Shown here in pieces: positions 37,237 to 46,138 of a stretch of DNA of 64,000 nucleotides. A model generated the notes under the pieces. It made no database searches. It saw nothing but the letters and a program-made list of their open reading frames with translations, and was not told the origin of the DNA. The stretch is from the NCBI RefSeq assembly GCF_023716465.1, contig NZ_CP092415.1, forward strand, positions 3,664,408 to 3,728,407, given 5' to 3'. Numbering within the stretch: position 1 is the stretch's first letter; each line of letters starts with the position of its first letter. The DNA comes from Flagellimonas marinaquae. Lineage in GTDB: Bacteria; Bacteroidota; Bacteroidia; Flavobacteriales; Flavobacteriaceae. Position numbers and translations under genes: made by a program.

Positions 37237-38568
37237 ATGTACGCGATACTCGACATTGAAAGCACCGGAGGAAAATATAACGAGGAGGGCATTACAGAGA
37301 TTGCCATCCATAGGTTCAATGGGCACGAGGTAGTCGATAAATTTATCTGCTTGATCAACCCAGAGAGGGAAATACAGCCATTTGTGGCCAAACTTACCGG
37401 TATCAACAATAAAATGTTGCGGTCGGCGCCAAAATTTCATGAAGTGGCCAAGCGTATCGTTGAAATTACCGAAGGAGCTGTTCTAGTGGCACATAATGCC
37501 CAGTTCGACTATCGCATCCTTAGAACGGAATTTAGGCGATTGGGCTATGATTTTCAACGCAAGACACTTTGTACCGTGGACCTTTCCAAACAACTCATTC
37601 CCGAAGCAGAATCGCACAGTCTGGGTAAATTGGCACGATCACTGGGTATTCCCATGAGCGATAGGCACCGTGCCAATGGCGACGCCCTTGCTACTTTGAA
37701 GCTTTTTAAATTGTTGCTGAACAAGGACTCGGAAAAAAAGATCATTACCGAAGTCATACGCGAAGAAACCCACGGAGAACTATCCCCCAATCAATTGGAC
37801 ATGGTTTTTAACCTCCCATCCGATACCGGTGTATACTATATGCACAACAAGGATGGCGAAATCATCTATTTAGGAAAAACAAAAAACATTAAAAAGCGTG
37901 TGAACCAGCATTTTACCAATGTTGGGAAATTAGCTCGCAAACTGCAAAAAGAAACCAAAAAGGTTACCTACGAAACTACGGGCAGTGAACTTATTGCCAT
38001 TCTAAAAGCATATTTAGAGCAAACGAGAACCAAACCACGGTACAATCATGTTTCCAGAAAGAAACTGTTTACCCACACCATAGACTTTAATCGGAACGGA
38101 ACGGACCACATAATTCTGGACGTGGAAAAAAGCAAGGCTTTGGAATACAAAAAAATGGCATTCAACGGAACGCAAGCTGCAAAAAGCTTTTTAAAAAAAG
38201 TTGCTGAAGAGTTTGACCTGTGCCCCGCGTCTCTCGGATGGGAAACCAATAACCAAGAAAAGGAAAATCGATCCAATCCAGATTGTTGCAACAAAAAAGT
38301 ATTGTCCGTTTTTGAAAAGTACAGTATTCAAGATAAAAACATTGCATTAACAGATCGTGGGCGCGAGACCGGGGAACGAAGCTTTGTTTTGGTTAAAAAT
38401 GGTAAGCTTCAAGGATTTGGGTACGTTGAACTCAATCATCAGATCAATAATATTCATATCTTAGAATCGATTATGACTCCGTTGCGTAGCGATGAAAACA
38501 CTACTTTTATAGTGGAAACCTACTTAAGAAAAAACCATCGACTAAAAACCATACCGTTAACCACCTGA
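37237..38568 (+). CDS. DnaQ-type exonuclease fused to GIY-YIG domain
   Basis: A 443-residue two-domain protein. Residues 1-165 are a DEDDh 3'-5' exonuclease: DIES (Asp6, Glu8), HNAQFD (about 89-94) and HRANGD (about 145-150) keep all acidic residues and the His. Residues about 195-285 are a UvrC/Cho-like GIY-YIG domain: GVYYM, IIYLGKTKNIKKRV and KPRYN. The place of the UvrC catalytic Glu appears to be Ala in ELIAILKAYLE, so that nuclease may be inactive. The C-terminal 150 residues are unassigned. Such fusions are widespread in Bacteroidota and probably act in DNA repair. The channel gene follows after seven bases. Confidence 0.85.
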   Translation: MYAILDIESTGGKYNEEGITEIAIHRFNGHEVVDKFICLINPEREIQPFVAKLTGINNKMLRSAPKFHEVAKRIVEITEGAVLVAHNAQFDYRILRTEFRRLGYDFQRKTLCTVDLSKQLIPEAESHSLGKLARSLGIPMSDRHRANGDALATLKLFKLLLNKDSEKKIITEVIREETHGELSPNQLDMVFNLPSDTGVYYMHNKDGEIIYLGKTKNIKKRVNQHFTNVGKLARKLQKETKKVTYETTGSELIAILKAYLEQTRTKPRYNHVSRKKLFTHTIDFNRNGTDHIILDVEKSKALEYKKMAFNGTQAAKSFLKKVAEEFDLCPASLGWETNNQEKENRSNPDCCNKKVLSVFEKYSIQDKNIALTDRGRETGERSFVLVKNGKLQGFGYVELNHQINNIHILESIMTPLRSDENTTFIVETYLRKNHRLKTIPLTT

Positions 38569-38575
38569 CCTTCTT

Positions 38576-39424
38576 ATGGACAATAAACCACTTCCCAAAT
38601 GGCAAAATACCCTTCATGAAATAATTTATGAAGCGGATACCCCTGCGGGCAAGTTTTTTGACCTGATGCTCTTTGTATTGATCATTATCAGTGTAATTCT
38701 GGTAATGCTGGAAAGTGTTCAGGAAATCGATCAGAAGTACCACAAGAGCCTTCTTGCAATGGAATGGATTGTGACCATCTTTTTTTCCATCGAATATATT
38801 GCAAGGATCATCAGTATAAAAAAACCATGGAAATACATCTTTAGTTTTTATGGCATCATAGATTTTTTATCGACCATTCCCTTGTACCTTTCCTATATTT
38901 TGGCCGGCTCACAAGTACTTTTGGCGGTAAGGGCTTTTCGCTTGCTAAGGATTTTCAGGATATTAAAGCTCGTCAAGTTCATTGGGGAAGCCTCACAGCT
39001 AAAAAAAGCACTAAAAGCCAGTAGAACTAAAATCGCAGTATTTATTTATGTGGTCTTGATCCTTTCGGTGATCCTGGGTACTATGATGTACATTGTTGAA
39101 GGAAACGAAGCTGGTTTCACGAGTATCCCAAGGAGTATCTATTGGACCGTTGTTACCCTGACCACCGTAGGCTATGGCGACATTACGCCTGTAACCAGTT
39201 TAGGACAGTTTTTGGCCACGGTTATTATGATCTTGGGGTATGGTATTATTGCGGTGCCCACTGGAATTGTGACCGCAGAAATTGCCAAGAGCGGTAAAGA
39301 TGACAAAAAGGATATTGATAAAGAACCCATGGTCCACGTAAATACACAAGCTTGTCCATGCTGTGGTATTGGGGGGCACAGAGACGATGCATCGCATTGT
39401 TATAACTGCGGACATGGTTTATGA
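38576..39424 (+). CDS. voltage-gated K+ channel-type protein with C-terminal zinc ribbon
   Basis: A 282-residue six-helix channel. Hydrophobic segments S1-S4 lie at about 25-140 (with an Arg-containing S4 at AVRAFRLLRIFRILKL), the pore loop carries the selectivity filter TTVGYGD (about 194-200), and S6 follows (VIMILGYGIIAVPTGIV). After the membrane part the tail has two cysteine pairs, CPCC (260-263) and CYNC (275-278), a zinc-ribbon-like knuckle. It probably passes K+ across the inner membrane; the ribbon may sense metal or redox state or bind a partner. Its stop overlaps miaA by four bases. Confidence 0.85.
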   Translation: MDNKPLPKWQNTLHEIIYEADTPAGKFFDLMLFVLIIISVILVMLESVQEIDQKYHKSLLAMEWIVTIFFSIEYIARIISIKKPWKYIFSFYGIIDFLSTIPLYLSYILAGSQVLLAVRAFRLLRIFRILKLVKFIGEASQLKKALKASRTKIAVFIYVVLILSVILGTMMYIVEGNEAGFTSIPRSIYWTVVTLTTVGYGDITPVTSLGQFLATVIMILGYGIIAVPTGIVTAEIAKSGKDDKKDIDKEPMVHVNTQACPCCGIGGHRDDASHCYNCGHGL

Positions 39425-40347
39425 GCACTAAGATCCTACTTGCTATAGTTGGCCCAACTGCAATCGGCAAAACAGCGTTGGGCATTACACTGGCCAAATA
39501 TTTCGATACGGAGATCATATCGGCAGATTCCCGTCAGTTTTTTAAGGAAATGAATATCGGAACTGCAGTGCCCTCCCTGGAGGAGCTACAAGAAGCCAAC
39601 CATCATTGTATTCAGCATAAAAGCATTTTTGAACCCTATTCCGTAGGCGATTTTGAAAAAGATGCCATTGCATTGCTCACACACCTATTTAAGGAAAACA
39701 ATATTGCCGTAATGGTTGGTGGCAGCGGACTGTATGTGGATGCCGTGGTCAACGGACTGGATGAATTTCCCCATGTTGACCCGGAAATTAGACTGGCACT
39801 GAACCAAACTTTGGAAAAGGAAGGCTTAAAAAGCCTTCAGACCGAACTTAAAAAGAGAGACCCGGAATACGCCCAAAAAGTGGATATGGAAAATCCGCAT
39901 AGATTGATCCGTGCCCTTGAGGTTTGCAGAACTTCCAATCAACCTTATTCTTCTTTTCTAAACCGACCCAAAGCCAAAAGACCCTTTAAAACACTCTATA
40001 TTGGAATTGATGCCCCCAGGGAAATCATTTACCAAAGAATAAATAAGCGCGTAGATCTAATGATGGAGGCCGGATTATTGAACGAAGCCAGAAAACTACA
40101 CGAGCATAAAAGACTTAATGCACTGCAAACTGTTGGTTACAAGGAACTTTTTGAATATCTTGACGATAATTGCACTTTGGAATTTGCCGTATCTGAAATC
40201 AAGAAAAATACCCGAAGATTTGCAAAACGGCAGCTAACATGGCTGCGAAAAAATAATTCTATTTTGTGGGTCCCTTTTGATGGTAAGCCGGAAAAAGTGA
40301 TACAAATGGTTACAGACCAATTAAAAACCGACCTTTATGCCTCATAA
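39421..40347 (+). CDS. miaA: tRNA dimethylallyltransferase
   Basis: Adds a dimethylallyl group to A37 of tRNAs reading UNN codons. It is 308 residues. The P-loop VGPTAIGKTALG is at about 9-20, ISADSRQFFKEMNIGTA at about 33-49, and VGGSGLYVDAVVNGL and RFAKRQLTWLRK near the end match the family. Start ATG 39421 overlaps the channel stop (ATGA). The gluconokinase gene begins within its last 11 bases, so the three genes are translationally coupled although functionally unrelated. Confidence 0.96.
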   Translation: MSTKILLAIVGPTAIGKTALGITLAKYFDTEIISADSRQFFKEMNIGTAVPSLEELQEANHHCIQHKSIFEPYSVGDFEKDAIALLTHLFKENNIAVMVGGSGLYVDAVVNGLDEFPHVDPEIRLALNQTLEKEGLKSLQTELKKRDPEYAQKVDMENPHRLIRALEVCRTSNQPYSSFLNRPKAKRPFKTLYIGIDAPREIIYQRINKRVDLMMEAGLLNEARKLHEHKRLNALQTVGYKELFEYLDDNCTLEFAVSEIKKNTRRFAKRQLTWLRKNNSILWVPFDGKPEKVIQMVTDQLKTDLYAS

Positions 40348-40831
40348 TAAAACCGTGCTCGTAGTTATGGGAGTCAGTGGCTCCGGTAAATCCAAAATCG
40401 GCAAACTGCTTTCAAAAAAACTCAACTTGCCTTTTTATGATGGCGATGACTTTCACCCCGAAGCCAATATCGAAAAAATGAGCTCCGGCACCCCATTGAA
40501 CGATAACGATCGAAAAGAATGGCTTATCGAACTCAATAAATTGGCGTTGAAAAACAAAAAAGTCGGTGCAATAATAGCATGTTCGGCACTTAAAAAAAAC
40601 TACAGGAGCATCTTACGAGCAGGAATGGGAAATTGTATGGCGTTTGTTTATTTGAACGGCACTTTTGAATTAATTCGGTCCAGATTGGAAACCAGAAAAG
40701 ACCATTTTATGCCCATGGACCTGCTAAAATCACAGTTCGATACATTGGAACCTCCTTCCAACGAAATTTCGGTTTCCATTGACAAGTCTCCCGACGGTAT
40801 TGTCAAGGACATACTCAAACAACTTAACTAA
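40337..40831 (+). CDS. gntK: gluconokinase
   Basis: A 164-residue GntK-type kinase: P-loop MGVSGSGKSKIGK (about 11-23), YDGDDFHPEANIEKMSSGTPLNDNDR (the family hallmark, split at about 33-58), ACSALKKNYR and HFMPMDLLKSQFDTLE. It phosphorylates D-gluconate to 6-phosphogluconate, feeding the pentose phosphate or Entner-Doudoroff route. It overlaps miaA by 11 bases and precedes the permease by two bases, so uptake and phosphorylation are one unit. No gluconate-responsive regulator gene is near. Confidence 0.93.
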   Translation: MPHNKTVLVVMGVSGSGKSKIGKLLSKKLNLPFYDGDDFHPEANIEKMSSGTPLNDNDRKEWLIELNKLALKNKKVGAIIACSALKKNYRSILRAGMGNCMAFVYLNGTFELIRSRLETRKDHFMPMDLLKSQFDTLEPPSNEISVSIDKSPDGIVKDILKQLN

Positions 40832-40833
40832 CC

Positions 40834-42168
40834 ATGGAAATTAATCTACTGTTGGCCGTTCTTATTGGAATAGCCATTCTATTATTCCTGATTTTGAAAC
40901 TCCGCATTCACGCGTTCGTTGCTTTATTGATCGGTAGTATTACCGTTGGCCTTATTGCCGGGCTGGATCCCGGCCAGATCACCGGAACGGTACAGAAAGG
41001 GATGGGCGGGACCTTGGGTTTTGTGGCAACGGTGGTAGGTTTGGGCGCTATTTTTGGTGGAATTTTGGAAGCATCGGGCGGTGCAAAGGCCATTGCCGAT
41101 TTTATGGTTGCCAAGTTTGGATTAAAAAAAGCTCCTTCAGCTATGGTAATTTCAGGTTTTCTGATTGCTATTCCCGTTTTTTTCGATGTAGCTTTTATCA
41201 TATTGGTCCCCATGATCTATGCCCTACAGCGTAGGACCGGTAAATCACTTCTCCTATATGCCATACCCCTGTTGGCAGGTTTGGCTATTACTCACGCTTT
41301 TATCCCCCCAACACCAGGACCAATAGCAGTGGCCGACATTATTGGAGTAGATCTGGGCTGGGTAATATTGATGGGCTTTGCCGCAGGAATTCCAACAGCA
41401 TTGATCGCCGGGCTATGGTTCGGAAAACACATTTCGAAAAAGATATTTGTTGCAGCACCGGAAGAAATTGAAGAAGAAAACCACCCTAAACTCCCCCCAA
41501 TTACTCAAGTATTACTAATTATAGGGCTGCCCATCGTTTTGATTTTGTTGAATACAATGGCTTCTGCGGGAACTTTTGGAACTTTAAATACCAATTTATT
41601 GAATATTATCGCATTGGTCGGCCATCCATTTTCTGCATTGATCATTGCGAACTTATTGGCCTGGTACTTTTTTGGGCTAAAAAAAGGATTTACCAAAGAC
41701 CAACTATTAAAGATATCCACCAAATCCTTGGCCCCAGCAGGAACCATAATCCTTTTGACGGGTGCAGGAGGCGTTTTTAAACAAGTGTTGACAGATACAG
41801 GGGCAGGCGAACTTTTAGCCTCCTCTTTAAGTAATGCAGGAATTCCTGTTTTGGCCTTTGCCTTTATTAGTGCTGCTATAGTCCGTATTGTTCAGGGTTC
41901 GTCCACAGTTGCCATGATTACCGCGGCAGGTTTGGTTTCCCCCTTATTGGTCAATAGCAGTTTAAACTCTATTGAACTTGCCTGTTTGGTTATTGCAATT
42001 GCATCCGGCGCCAGTATATTTTCGCATGTCAACGATAGTGGTTTCTGGCTGGTCGGTCAGTATTTGGGCATAACGGAAAAGCAGACCTTCCGTTCTTGGA
42101 CCATAATGACCACTATATTGGCTTTTGTTGGGGTACTGACCGTTTCTATAATTTATGCCTTTGCATAA
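40834..42168 (+). CDS. gntP: gluconate permease, GntP family
   Basis: A 444-residue membrane transporter of the GntP family, which takes up gluconate and related sugar acids with protons. About 12 hydrophobic helices cover the whole length; TLGFVATVVGLGAIFGGILE, THAFIPPTPGPIAVADIIGV and SHVNDSGFWLVGQY are family signatures. It lies two bases after gntK and is closed by the strong terminator at 42174. Related carriers take idonate or fructuronate, so gluconate is inferred from gntK. Confidence 0.93.
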   Translation: MEINLLLAVLIGIAILLFLILKLRIHAFVALLIGSITVGLIAGLDPGQITGTVQKGMGGTLGFVATVVGLGAIFGGILEASGGAKAIADFMVAKFGLKKAPSAMVISGFLIAIPVFFDVAFIILVPMIYALQRRTGKSLLLYAIPLLAGLAITHAFIPPTPGPIAVADIIGVDLGWVILMGFAAGIPTALIAGLWFGKHISKKIFVAAPEEIEEENHPKLPPITQVLLIIGLPIVLILLNTMASAGTFGTLNTNLLNIIALVGHPFSALIIANLLAWYFFGLKKGFTKDQLLKISTKSLAPAGTIILLTGAGGVFKQVLTDTGAGELLASSLSNAGIPVLAFAFISAAIVRIVQGSSTVAMITAAGLVSPLLVNSSLNSIELACLVIAIASGASIFSHVNDSGFWLVGQYLGITEKQTFRSWTIMTTILAFVGVLTVSIIYAFA

Positions 42169-42198
42169 AAAAAGCCACCATAAAAGGTGGCTTTTTTT
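42166..42198. terminator. bidirectional terminator
   Basis: Stem GCCACC (42174-42179) / GGTGGC (42186-42191), loop ATAAAA, flanked by A7 on the left (42167-42173) and T7 on the right (42192-42198), so it serves both gntP and the convergent response regulator gene. Confidence 0.9.
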
Positions 42199-42214
42199 GG
42201 TCTGAAAACCTTTT

Positions 42215-42931
42215 TTATTGCTCGTTTTCGGCTTTTACCACAAGTCTAAAACCTTCGCCGTGAATATTCAAAATCTCGACCAAATCGTCTTTCTTAAGGT
42301 ATTTTCTCAACTTGGCGATATAAACATCCATACTCCTGGATGTAAAGTAGTTGTCATCTCTCCAAATCTTTGTTAGTGCCAATTCTCGTGGCATTAGATC
42401 ATTCTCATGAAGCGCCAACAAACGTAAAAGTTCATTTTCTTTTGGTGATAGTTTAATGGGCTCCTCTTCTTTATATTTTAGAAAACGTAGTTTGGAGTTT
42501 AAATGGAAGTTTCCAATTTCGAACTCGAACTGTTTGCTGTCGGCCAAGGAACTAGAGGCTTTTCTTTGCAGAATCGCCTTCAACTTCATAAGCAATACTT
42601 CAGAATCGAAAGGCTTGTTCAAATAATCGTCCGCACCTGCTTTATATCCTTTCAATACATCTTCTTTCATGGTCTTGGCCGTTAAAAAGATAATCGGAAC
42701 ATTTTCGTTCTTTTCACGGATTTCCCGTGCTAGGGTAAATCCGTCTTTATAAGGCATCATTACGTCCAAAATACAAACATCAAAATTGTCCTTTTTGAAT
42801 TTTTCGAAACCTTCCATTCCGTTTTTGGCCAGAACAACATCAAAGTCGTTCATGTTCAAATAATCTTTTAGCACAATTCCAAAATTTGGATCGTCCTCCA
42901 CTAATAGTATCTTCTTTTTCTCTGTATCCAT
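42215..42931 (-). CDS. rprY: OmpR-family response regulator (RprY-like)
   Basis: A 238-residue regulator. The receiver has VEDD (residues 11-14), phospho-acceptor Asp56 in CILDVMMP and the lysine in YLNKPFDSEVL. The C-terminal winged helix (about 140-232) ends with RSMDVYIAKLRKYLKKD and an HGEGFRLVV wing. It resembles RprY of Bacteroides and its kinase gene is upstream, 10 bases away. TTTAAC repeats upstream of the kinase gene are likely its own binding sites. Start and length are ordinary. It ends at the bidirectional terminator. Confidence 0.88.
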   Translation of the reverse strand: MDTEKKKILLVEDDPNFGIVLKDYLNMNDFDVVLAKNGMEGFEKFKKDNFDVCILDVMMPYKDGFTLAREIREKNENVPIIFLTAKTMKEDVLKGYKAGADDYLNKPFDSEVLLMKLKAILQRKASSSLADSKQFEFEIGNFHLNSKLRFLKYKEEEPIKLSPKENELLRLLALHENDLMPRELALTKIWRDDNYFTSRSMDVYIAKLRKYLKKDDLVEILNIHGEGFRLVVKAENEQ

Positions 42932-42941
42932 AGTTCGCTTT

Positions 42942-44525
42942 TTAAATTAAAGGGAGTTTTATAAAGAAAGTGCTTCCTTTTCCTTTTTCACTTTCGGCAT
43001 AAACCTCGCCTTGATGATCGTCTATTATTCGTTTTACGTAGGCCAATCCCAATCCGTGACCTTTAACGTTATGTATATCGCCGGTATGTTCCCGGTAAAA
43101 TTTTTCAAATACTTTTTTGAGTACTGCCTTGCTCATTCCCGAGCCTTGATCTTGTACTTTTATTATTATGCTGTTCTTTGCCACTTCGGTAAACACATCA
43201 ATCTTTGGTGTTTCCGGTGAATATTTTACGGCATTGTCCAAAATATTGACCACCACATTGGTCAAGTGCATATCGTTGGCCAATACCTCCGACCTTTCTG
43301 CATCGAGATGGGCATTTACATACCCCCCTCTATCCTGAACAATCAACTCGATATGGGCGATGGCATCGGTTATAATATCGTGCATGTTTACCCTATCTTT
43401 ACTTATGTCCAATTGGTTTTTCTCCAACTTGGATATTCTCAGCACATTTTCTACTTGCGCATGCATGCGCTTGTTCTCATCACGAATCATGCCCAAATAT
43501 CGCAACACCTTTTCCTTATCCTCAATGGATTTTGGGTTCCTAATGGCCTCCACCGCTAAATTTATGGTGGCAATGGGCGTTTTAAACTCGTGTGTCATGT
43601 TGTTGATAAAATCGGATTTGATCTCCGAAATCCGTTTTTGTTTGATCAACTGGTAAATGGCACTGGAATACGCCAATAAAATTACCAACGTGAACACAAA
43701 GGACAATACGGCCATTCCCATCACCGAACTGAATATGTATTTCTTCATACTCGGGAAGGTTAACAGCAATGAGAAATTGGAAACTCCCCCACTATCCTTG
43801 AAAATTGGGGCTTTGTACATTTTAGAGCCAGAGAACTTAAACTTTCTGGATCTTATTTTAGTAGGATAGCCTTGACTGTAAACACCATATTCGTAATCGA
43901 TATCAATATTCCTATTGCTCAATTCTTGACCAAGGAGAAGTTCCAGTTCTTGATTGGAAACCCGTTTGTGTATGGGTTGTGTTTTGGAATACTCCATAAA
44001 CACATCTTCCCATGCAGCCAACTCGATTTTGTCTAGCTTACCGATATTGGTTACTTTCTCAATTGGAGTTAAACTATAGCTTTTACCATCAATACCAAAT
44101 TCTTCCTTAAAAACACTTTTGGTTCTTCGGCTGGTAAAGTTTTTAAATGTAGTGGAATCGTTTCCACCCAATCCATTATCAAAGAACGCCGAGGTTATTG
44201 TGTAATCTTCTTCCAGGATACCATGTGAGTAGAAAAGGATTTCGTCCGAATTAAGGTCCCTTTCTACAAACATAAAATTTTTGTAATGGGCACTTTTTGG
44301 CTCACCAACACTATCTGCAAGAGAAGCCAAACGGTCCGAGTACTCCTTCATCTCCCGTTTCTCCACCCTACTCGCTACTTTATCCAGTATGTCCGTAACT
44401 GTTCTTGAGAATTGTTCTTCCTTGTCGTTTATGGATGTTCGAATCCAATATACCTGCACAAAAATTATCCCTAAAAGGGATAAGCTCATAAGAACAACCA
44501 GAAGAACGAATAGCTTCTTGTTCAT
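42942..44525 (-). CDS. rprX: sensor histidine kinase (RprX-like)
   Basis: A 527-residue membrane kinase. Helix 1 (about 6-27), a periplasmic sensor domain of about 245 residues, helix 2 (about 272-295), then HisKA with the phospho-acceptor in MTHEFKTPIATI (His312), and an HATPase: NILDNAVKYSP (N-box), QDQGSGMSK, GHGLGLAYVKRI and GKGSTFFIKLPL. No HAMP is evident between helix 2 and HisKA. The resemblance and gene pairing fit RprX-RprY of Bacteroidota, linked in some species to envelope and oxidative stress. The upstream gap holds three TTTAAC repeats and a TTAACAT palindrome. Confidence 0.88.
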   Translation of the reverse strand: MNKKLFVLLVVLMSLSLLGIIFVQVYWIRTSINDKEEQFSRTVTDILDKVASRVEKREMKEYSDRLASLADSVGEPKSAHYKNFMFVERDLNSDEILFYSHGILEEDYTITSAFFDNGLGGNDSTTFKNFTSRRTKSVFKEEFGIDGKSYSLTPIEKVTNIGKLDKIELAAWEDVFMEYSKTQPIHKRVSNQELELLLGQELSNRNIDIDYEYGVYSQGYPTKIRSRKFKFSGSKMYKAPIFKDSGGVSNFSLLLTFPSMKKYIFSSVMGMAVLSFVFTLVILLAYSSAIYQLIKQKRISEIKSDFINNMTHEFKTPIATINLAVEAIRNPKSIEDKEKVLRYLGMIRDENKRMHAQVENVLRISKLEKNQLDISKDRVNMHDIITDAIAHIELIVQDRGGYVNAHLDAERSEVLANDMHLTNVVVNILDNAVKYSPETPKIDVFTEVAKNSIIIKVQDQGSGMSKAVLKKVFEKFYREHTGDIHNVKGHGLGLAYVKRIIDDHQGEVYAESEKGKGSTFFIKLPLI

Positions 44526-44542
44526 TGGGGTAAAATTAAAAA

Positions 44543-44593
44543 TTTAACATTTAGTAATTTGAGCGTTTAACCAAAACTTAACATAAATGTTAA
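44543..44593. promoter_or_regulatory. TTTAAC repeats and palindrome upstream of rprX
   Basis: TTTAAC at 44543-44548 and 44566-44571 and CTTAAC at 44577-44582 (steps 23 and 11 bases), followed by the palindrome TTAACATAAATGTTAA (44578-44593), which covers the coaE stop. The half-site matches the arrays at 9688 and 12191. An autoregulatory box for the RprY-like protein is the simplest reading (inference). Confidence 0.45.
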
Positions 44594-45183
44594 AATTTAA
44601 TGGCCATTGCTAAAAGTTTGAGGTGTAGTTCTTTAACCTTTTCCTTGGTTTTCTCCAAGTCCAGGTTCTCTATTGAATAATGGGCCATTCTTTGCTTTTT
44701 TTCATCGTTCAGCTGATTTTCCATTCGGTCCAAAACCGCTTGCTTGCCCACATTGTCCCTATCGATGACCCTTTGAATTCGATTTTCGACCGGAGCGGTC
44801 ACCAAAATGGTACGATCATATTTTTCTTGCGCCCCATTCTCAAAAATCAATGCAGTCTCTTGGATTACATAGGGACTTTCTTGCGTTTTGGCCCATTCCA
44901 AAAAGTGGGTTCTAACTGCCGGATGCACAATATTGTTCAATTTTTGAAGTAGTTCCGGACTTTTAAACACCTTACCGGCAATATATTGTCTGTTTAAACC
45001 GCCATTAGCATAGGCATTGTTACCCAACAACTGCTCAATTTTGAATCTTACTTCTTTGGAGTCCACCATCAACTTTTTGGCTTCTTTATCCGAATCGTAC
45101 ACGGGCACTCCAAGCTCCTTGAACATTTTGGCCACTGTGCTCTTACCGCTGCCTATACCCCCTGTAAGTCCAACTATCATCAT
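44590..45183 (-). CDS. coaE: dephospho-CoA kinase
   Basis: Last step of CoA synthesis: ATP-dependent phosphorylation of dephospho-CoA. It is 197 residues. P-loop GLTGGIGSGKSTV (about 5-17), VYDSDKEAKKLM and the HPAVRTHF helix are present; QETALIFENGAQEKYD and VIDRDNVGKQAVLDRM (the lid) follow. The start overlaps the ybbR stop by four bases, so the pair is coupled. coaBC is in the same - strand run at 50861. Ordinary in every respect. Confidence 0.95.
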   Translation of the reverse strand: MMIVGLTGGIGSGKSTVAKMFKELGVPVYDSDKEAKKLMVDSKEVRFKIEQLLGNNAYANGGLNRQYIAGKVFKSPELLQKLNNIVHPAVRTHFLEWAKTQESPYVIQETALIFENGAQEKYDRTILVTAPVENRIQRVIDRDNVGKQAVLDRMENQLNDEKKQRMAHYSIENLDLEKTKEKVKELHLKLLAMAIKF

Positions 45184-46136
45184 TGTTGTTCCAAAACAAA
45201 GTTTACACTGTTATCTTCCAATTTAATGTCATATACTTTTAAAGGACTCTGTACCACATCCAGAAACAAGGTGCTACTGCCGGAACCTGCCAGTTGTTCG
45301 TAATCGGCCACAACTTCGAAGTCAGATGCGGCGATTTCCTTCAATCTATCTATAGTGGCCTTACAAAGTATGGTGACGGTATTCGGGAAGGTTTTAATCT
45401 GATAGCCTTCCGGCACGTTAACGACACTGATCGGAACCTCGAATATTTTTTCAGAAAACTTGGACACCTTGCCACTCATTGTAGCGGTGGAGATCGAAAA
45501 AATACTATTATCTAGACCTTTTGGAAAAGTCAAGGATACAGTTCTCGAAAAATCCGCGCTTACATCACTAAGCTGAACAATAGCGGTTTTTATGGTTTGA
45601 ATAGTATCGATTTCATTTTTAGGCCCCTTGACCACCACAGAATCGGGAGACATTGAGATTTTACCGTCCAAAATATAATTCTGTTTAAGCTTAAGGTCCA
45701 ATTTAGGCTGTATTGGTATTTTTCTGGAATTCACTTGGTACAGATCTACTTCCAACGGGTCCCTGTCCAATTCCAACAGAGAAATATTTTGGGACAATTG
45801 CTGATCCATTTGCTTTTTGAGGGCATCTTCGCCTATAACATAACCGCCATTGCTATAAATTACTTGGGACAGGTCCACATCAATTCGTCGTTTAAAAATT
45901 TTATAGTATAAAAACTGGAATCCACTGGTCCGTAGTTTTGCTTCTATTTGATTTTCGGCATTCTTACCCAACAATAATGAATCTGGCAAATTGCGATAAT
46001 TTAATGTAAAAATTGTCCGGGACTCATAGGTTTCGGAAAGATTACTGATAAACCATGCCAAAAATGAGCATAACAAGAAAAGTGAAAACACCTTCACTTT
46101 CTTTTTATTGAGGCCATGCAATACCCTTTTGAACAC
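45180..46136 (-). CDS. YbbR-like domain protein
   Basis: A 318-residue protein with one N-terminal membrane helix (VFSLFLLCSFLAWFISNL, about 15-32) and an extracytoplasmic part of repeated YbbR-like beta domains (e.g. VVKGPKNEIDTIQTIKTAIV and FEVPISVVNVPEGYQIKTFP). In Firmicutes, YbbR/CdaR tunes the diadenylate cyclase CdaA; no cdaA is visible here, so that role is not implied. It lies between coaE and a glycosyltransferase with almost no spacing, in one operon. Confidence 0.82.
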   Translation of the reverse strand: MFKRVLHGLNKKKVKVFSLFLLCSFLAWFISNLSETYESRTIFTLNYRNLPDSLLLGKNAENQIEAKLRTSGFQFLYYKIFKRRIDVDLSQVIYSNGGYVIGEDALKKQMDQQLSQNISLLELDRDPLEVDLYQVNSRKIPIQPKLDLKLKQNYILDGKISMSPDSVVVKGPKNEIDTIQTIKTAIVQLSDVSADFSRTVSLTFPKGLDNSIFSISTATMSGKVSKFSEKIFEVPISVVNVPEGYQIKTFPNTVTILCKATIDRLKEIAASDFEVVADYEQLAGSGSSTLFLDVVQSPLKVYDIKLEDNSVNFVLEQQ

Positions 46137-46138
46137 TT

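Noticed and set aside
44578..44593. TTAACATAAATGTTAA palindrome as a terminator of coaE
   Set aside because: It is AT-rich and lacks a T-run on the - strand in the right place; a binding site fits better.
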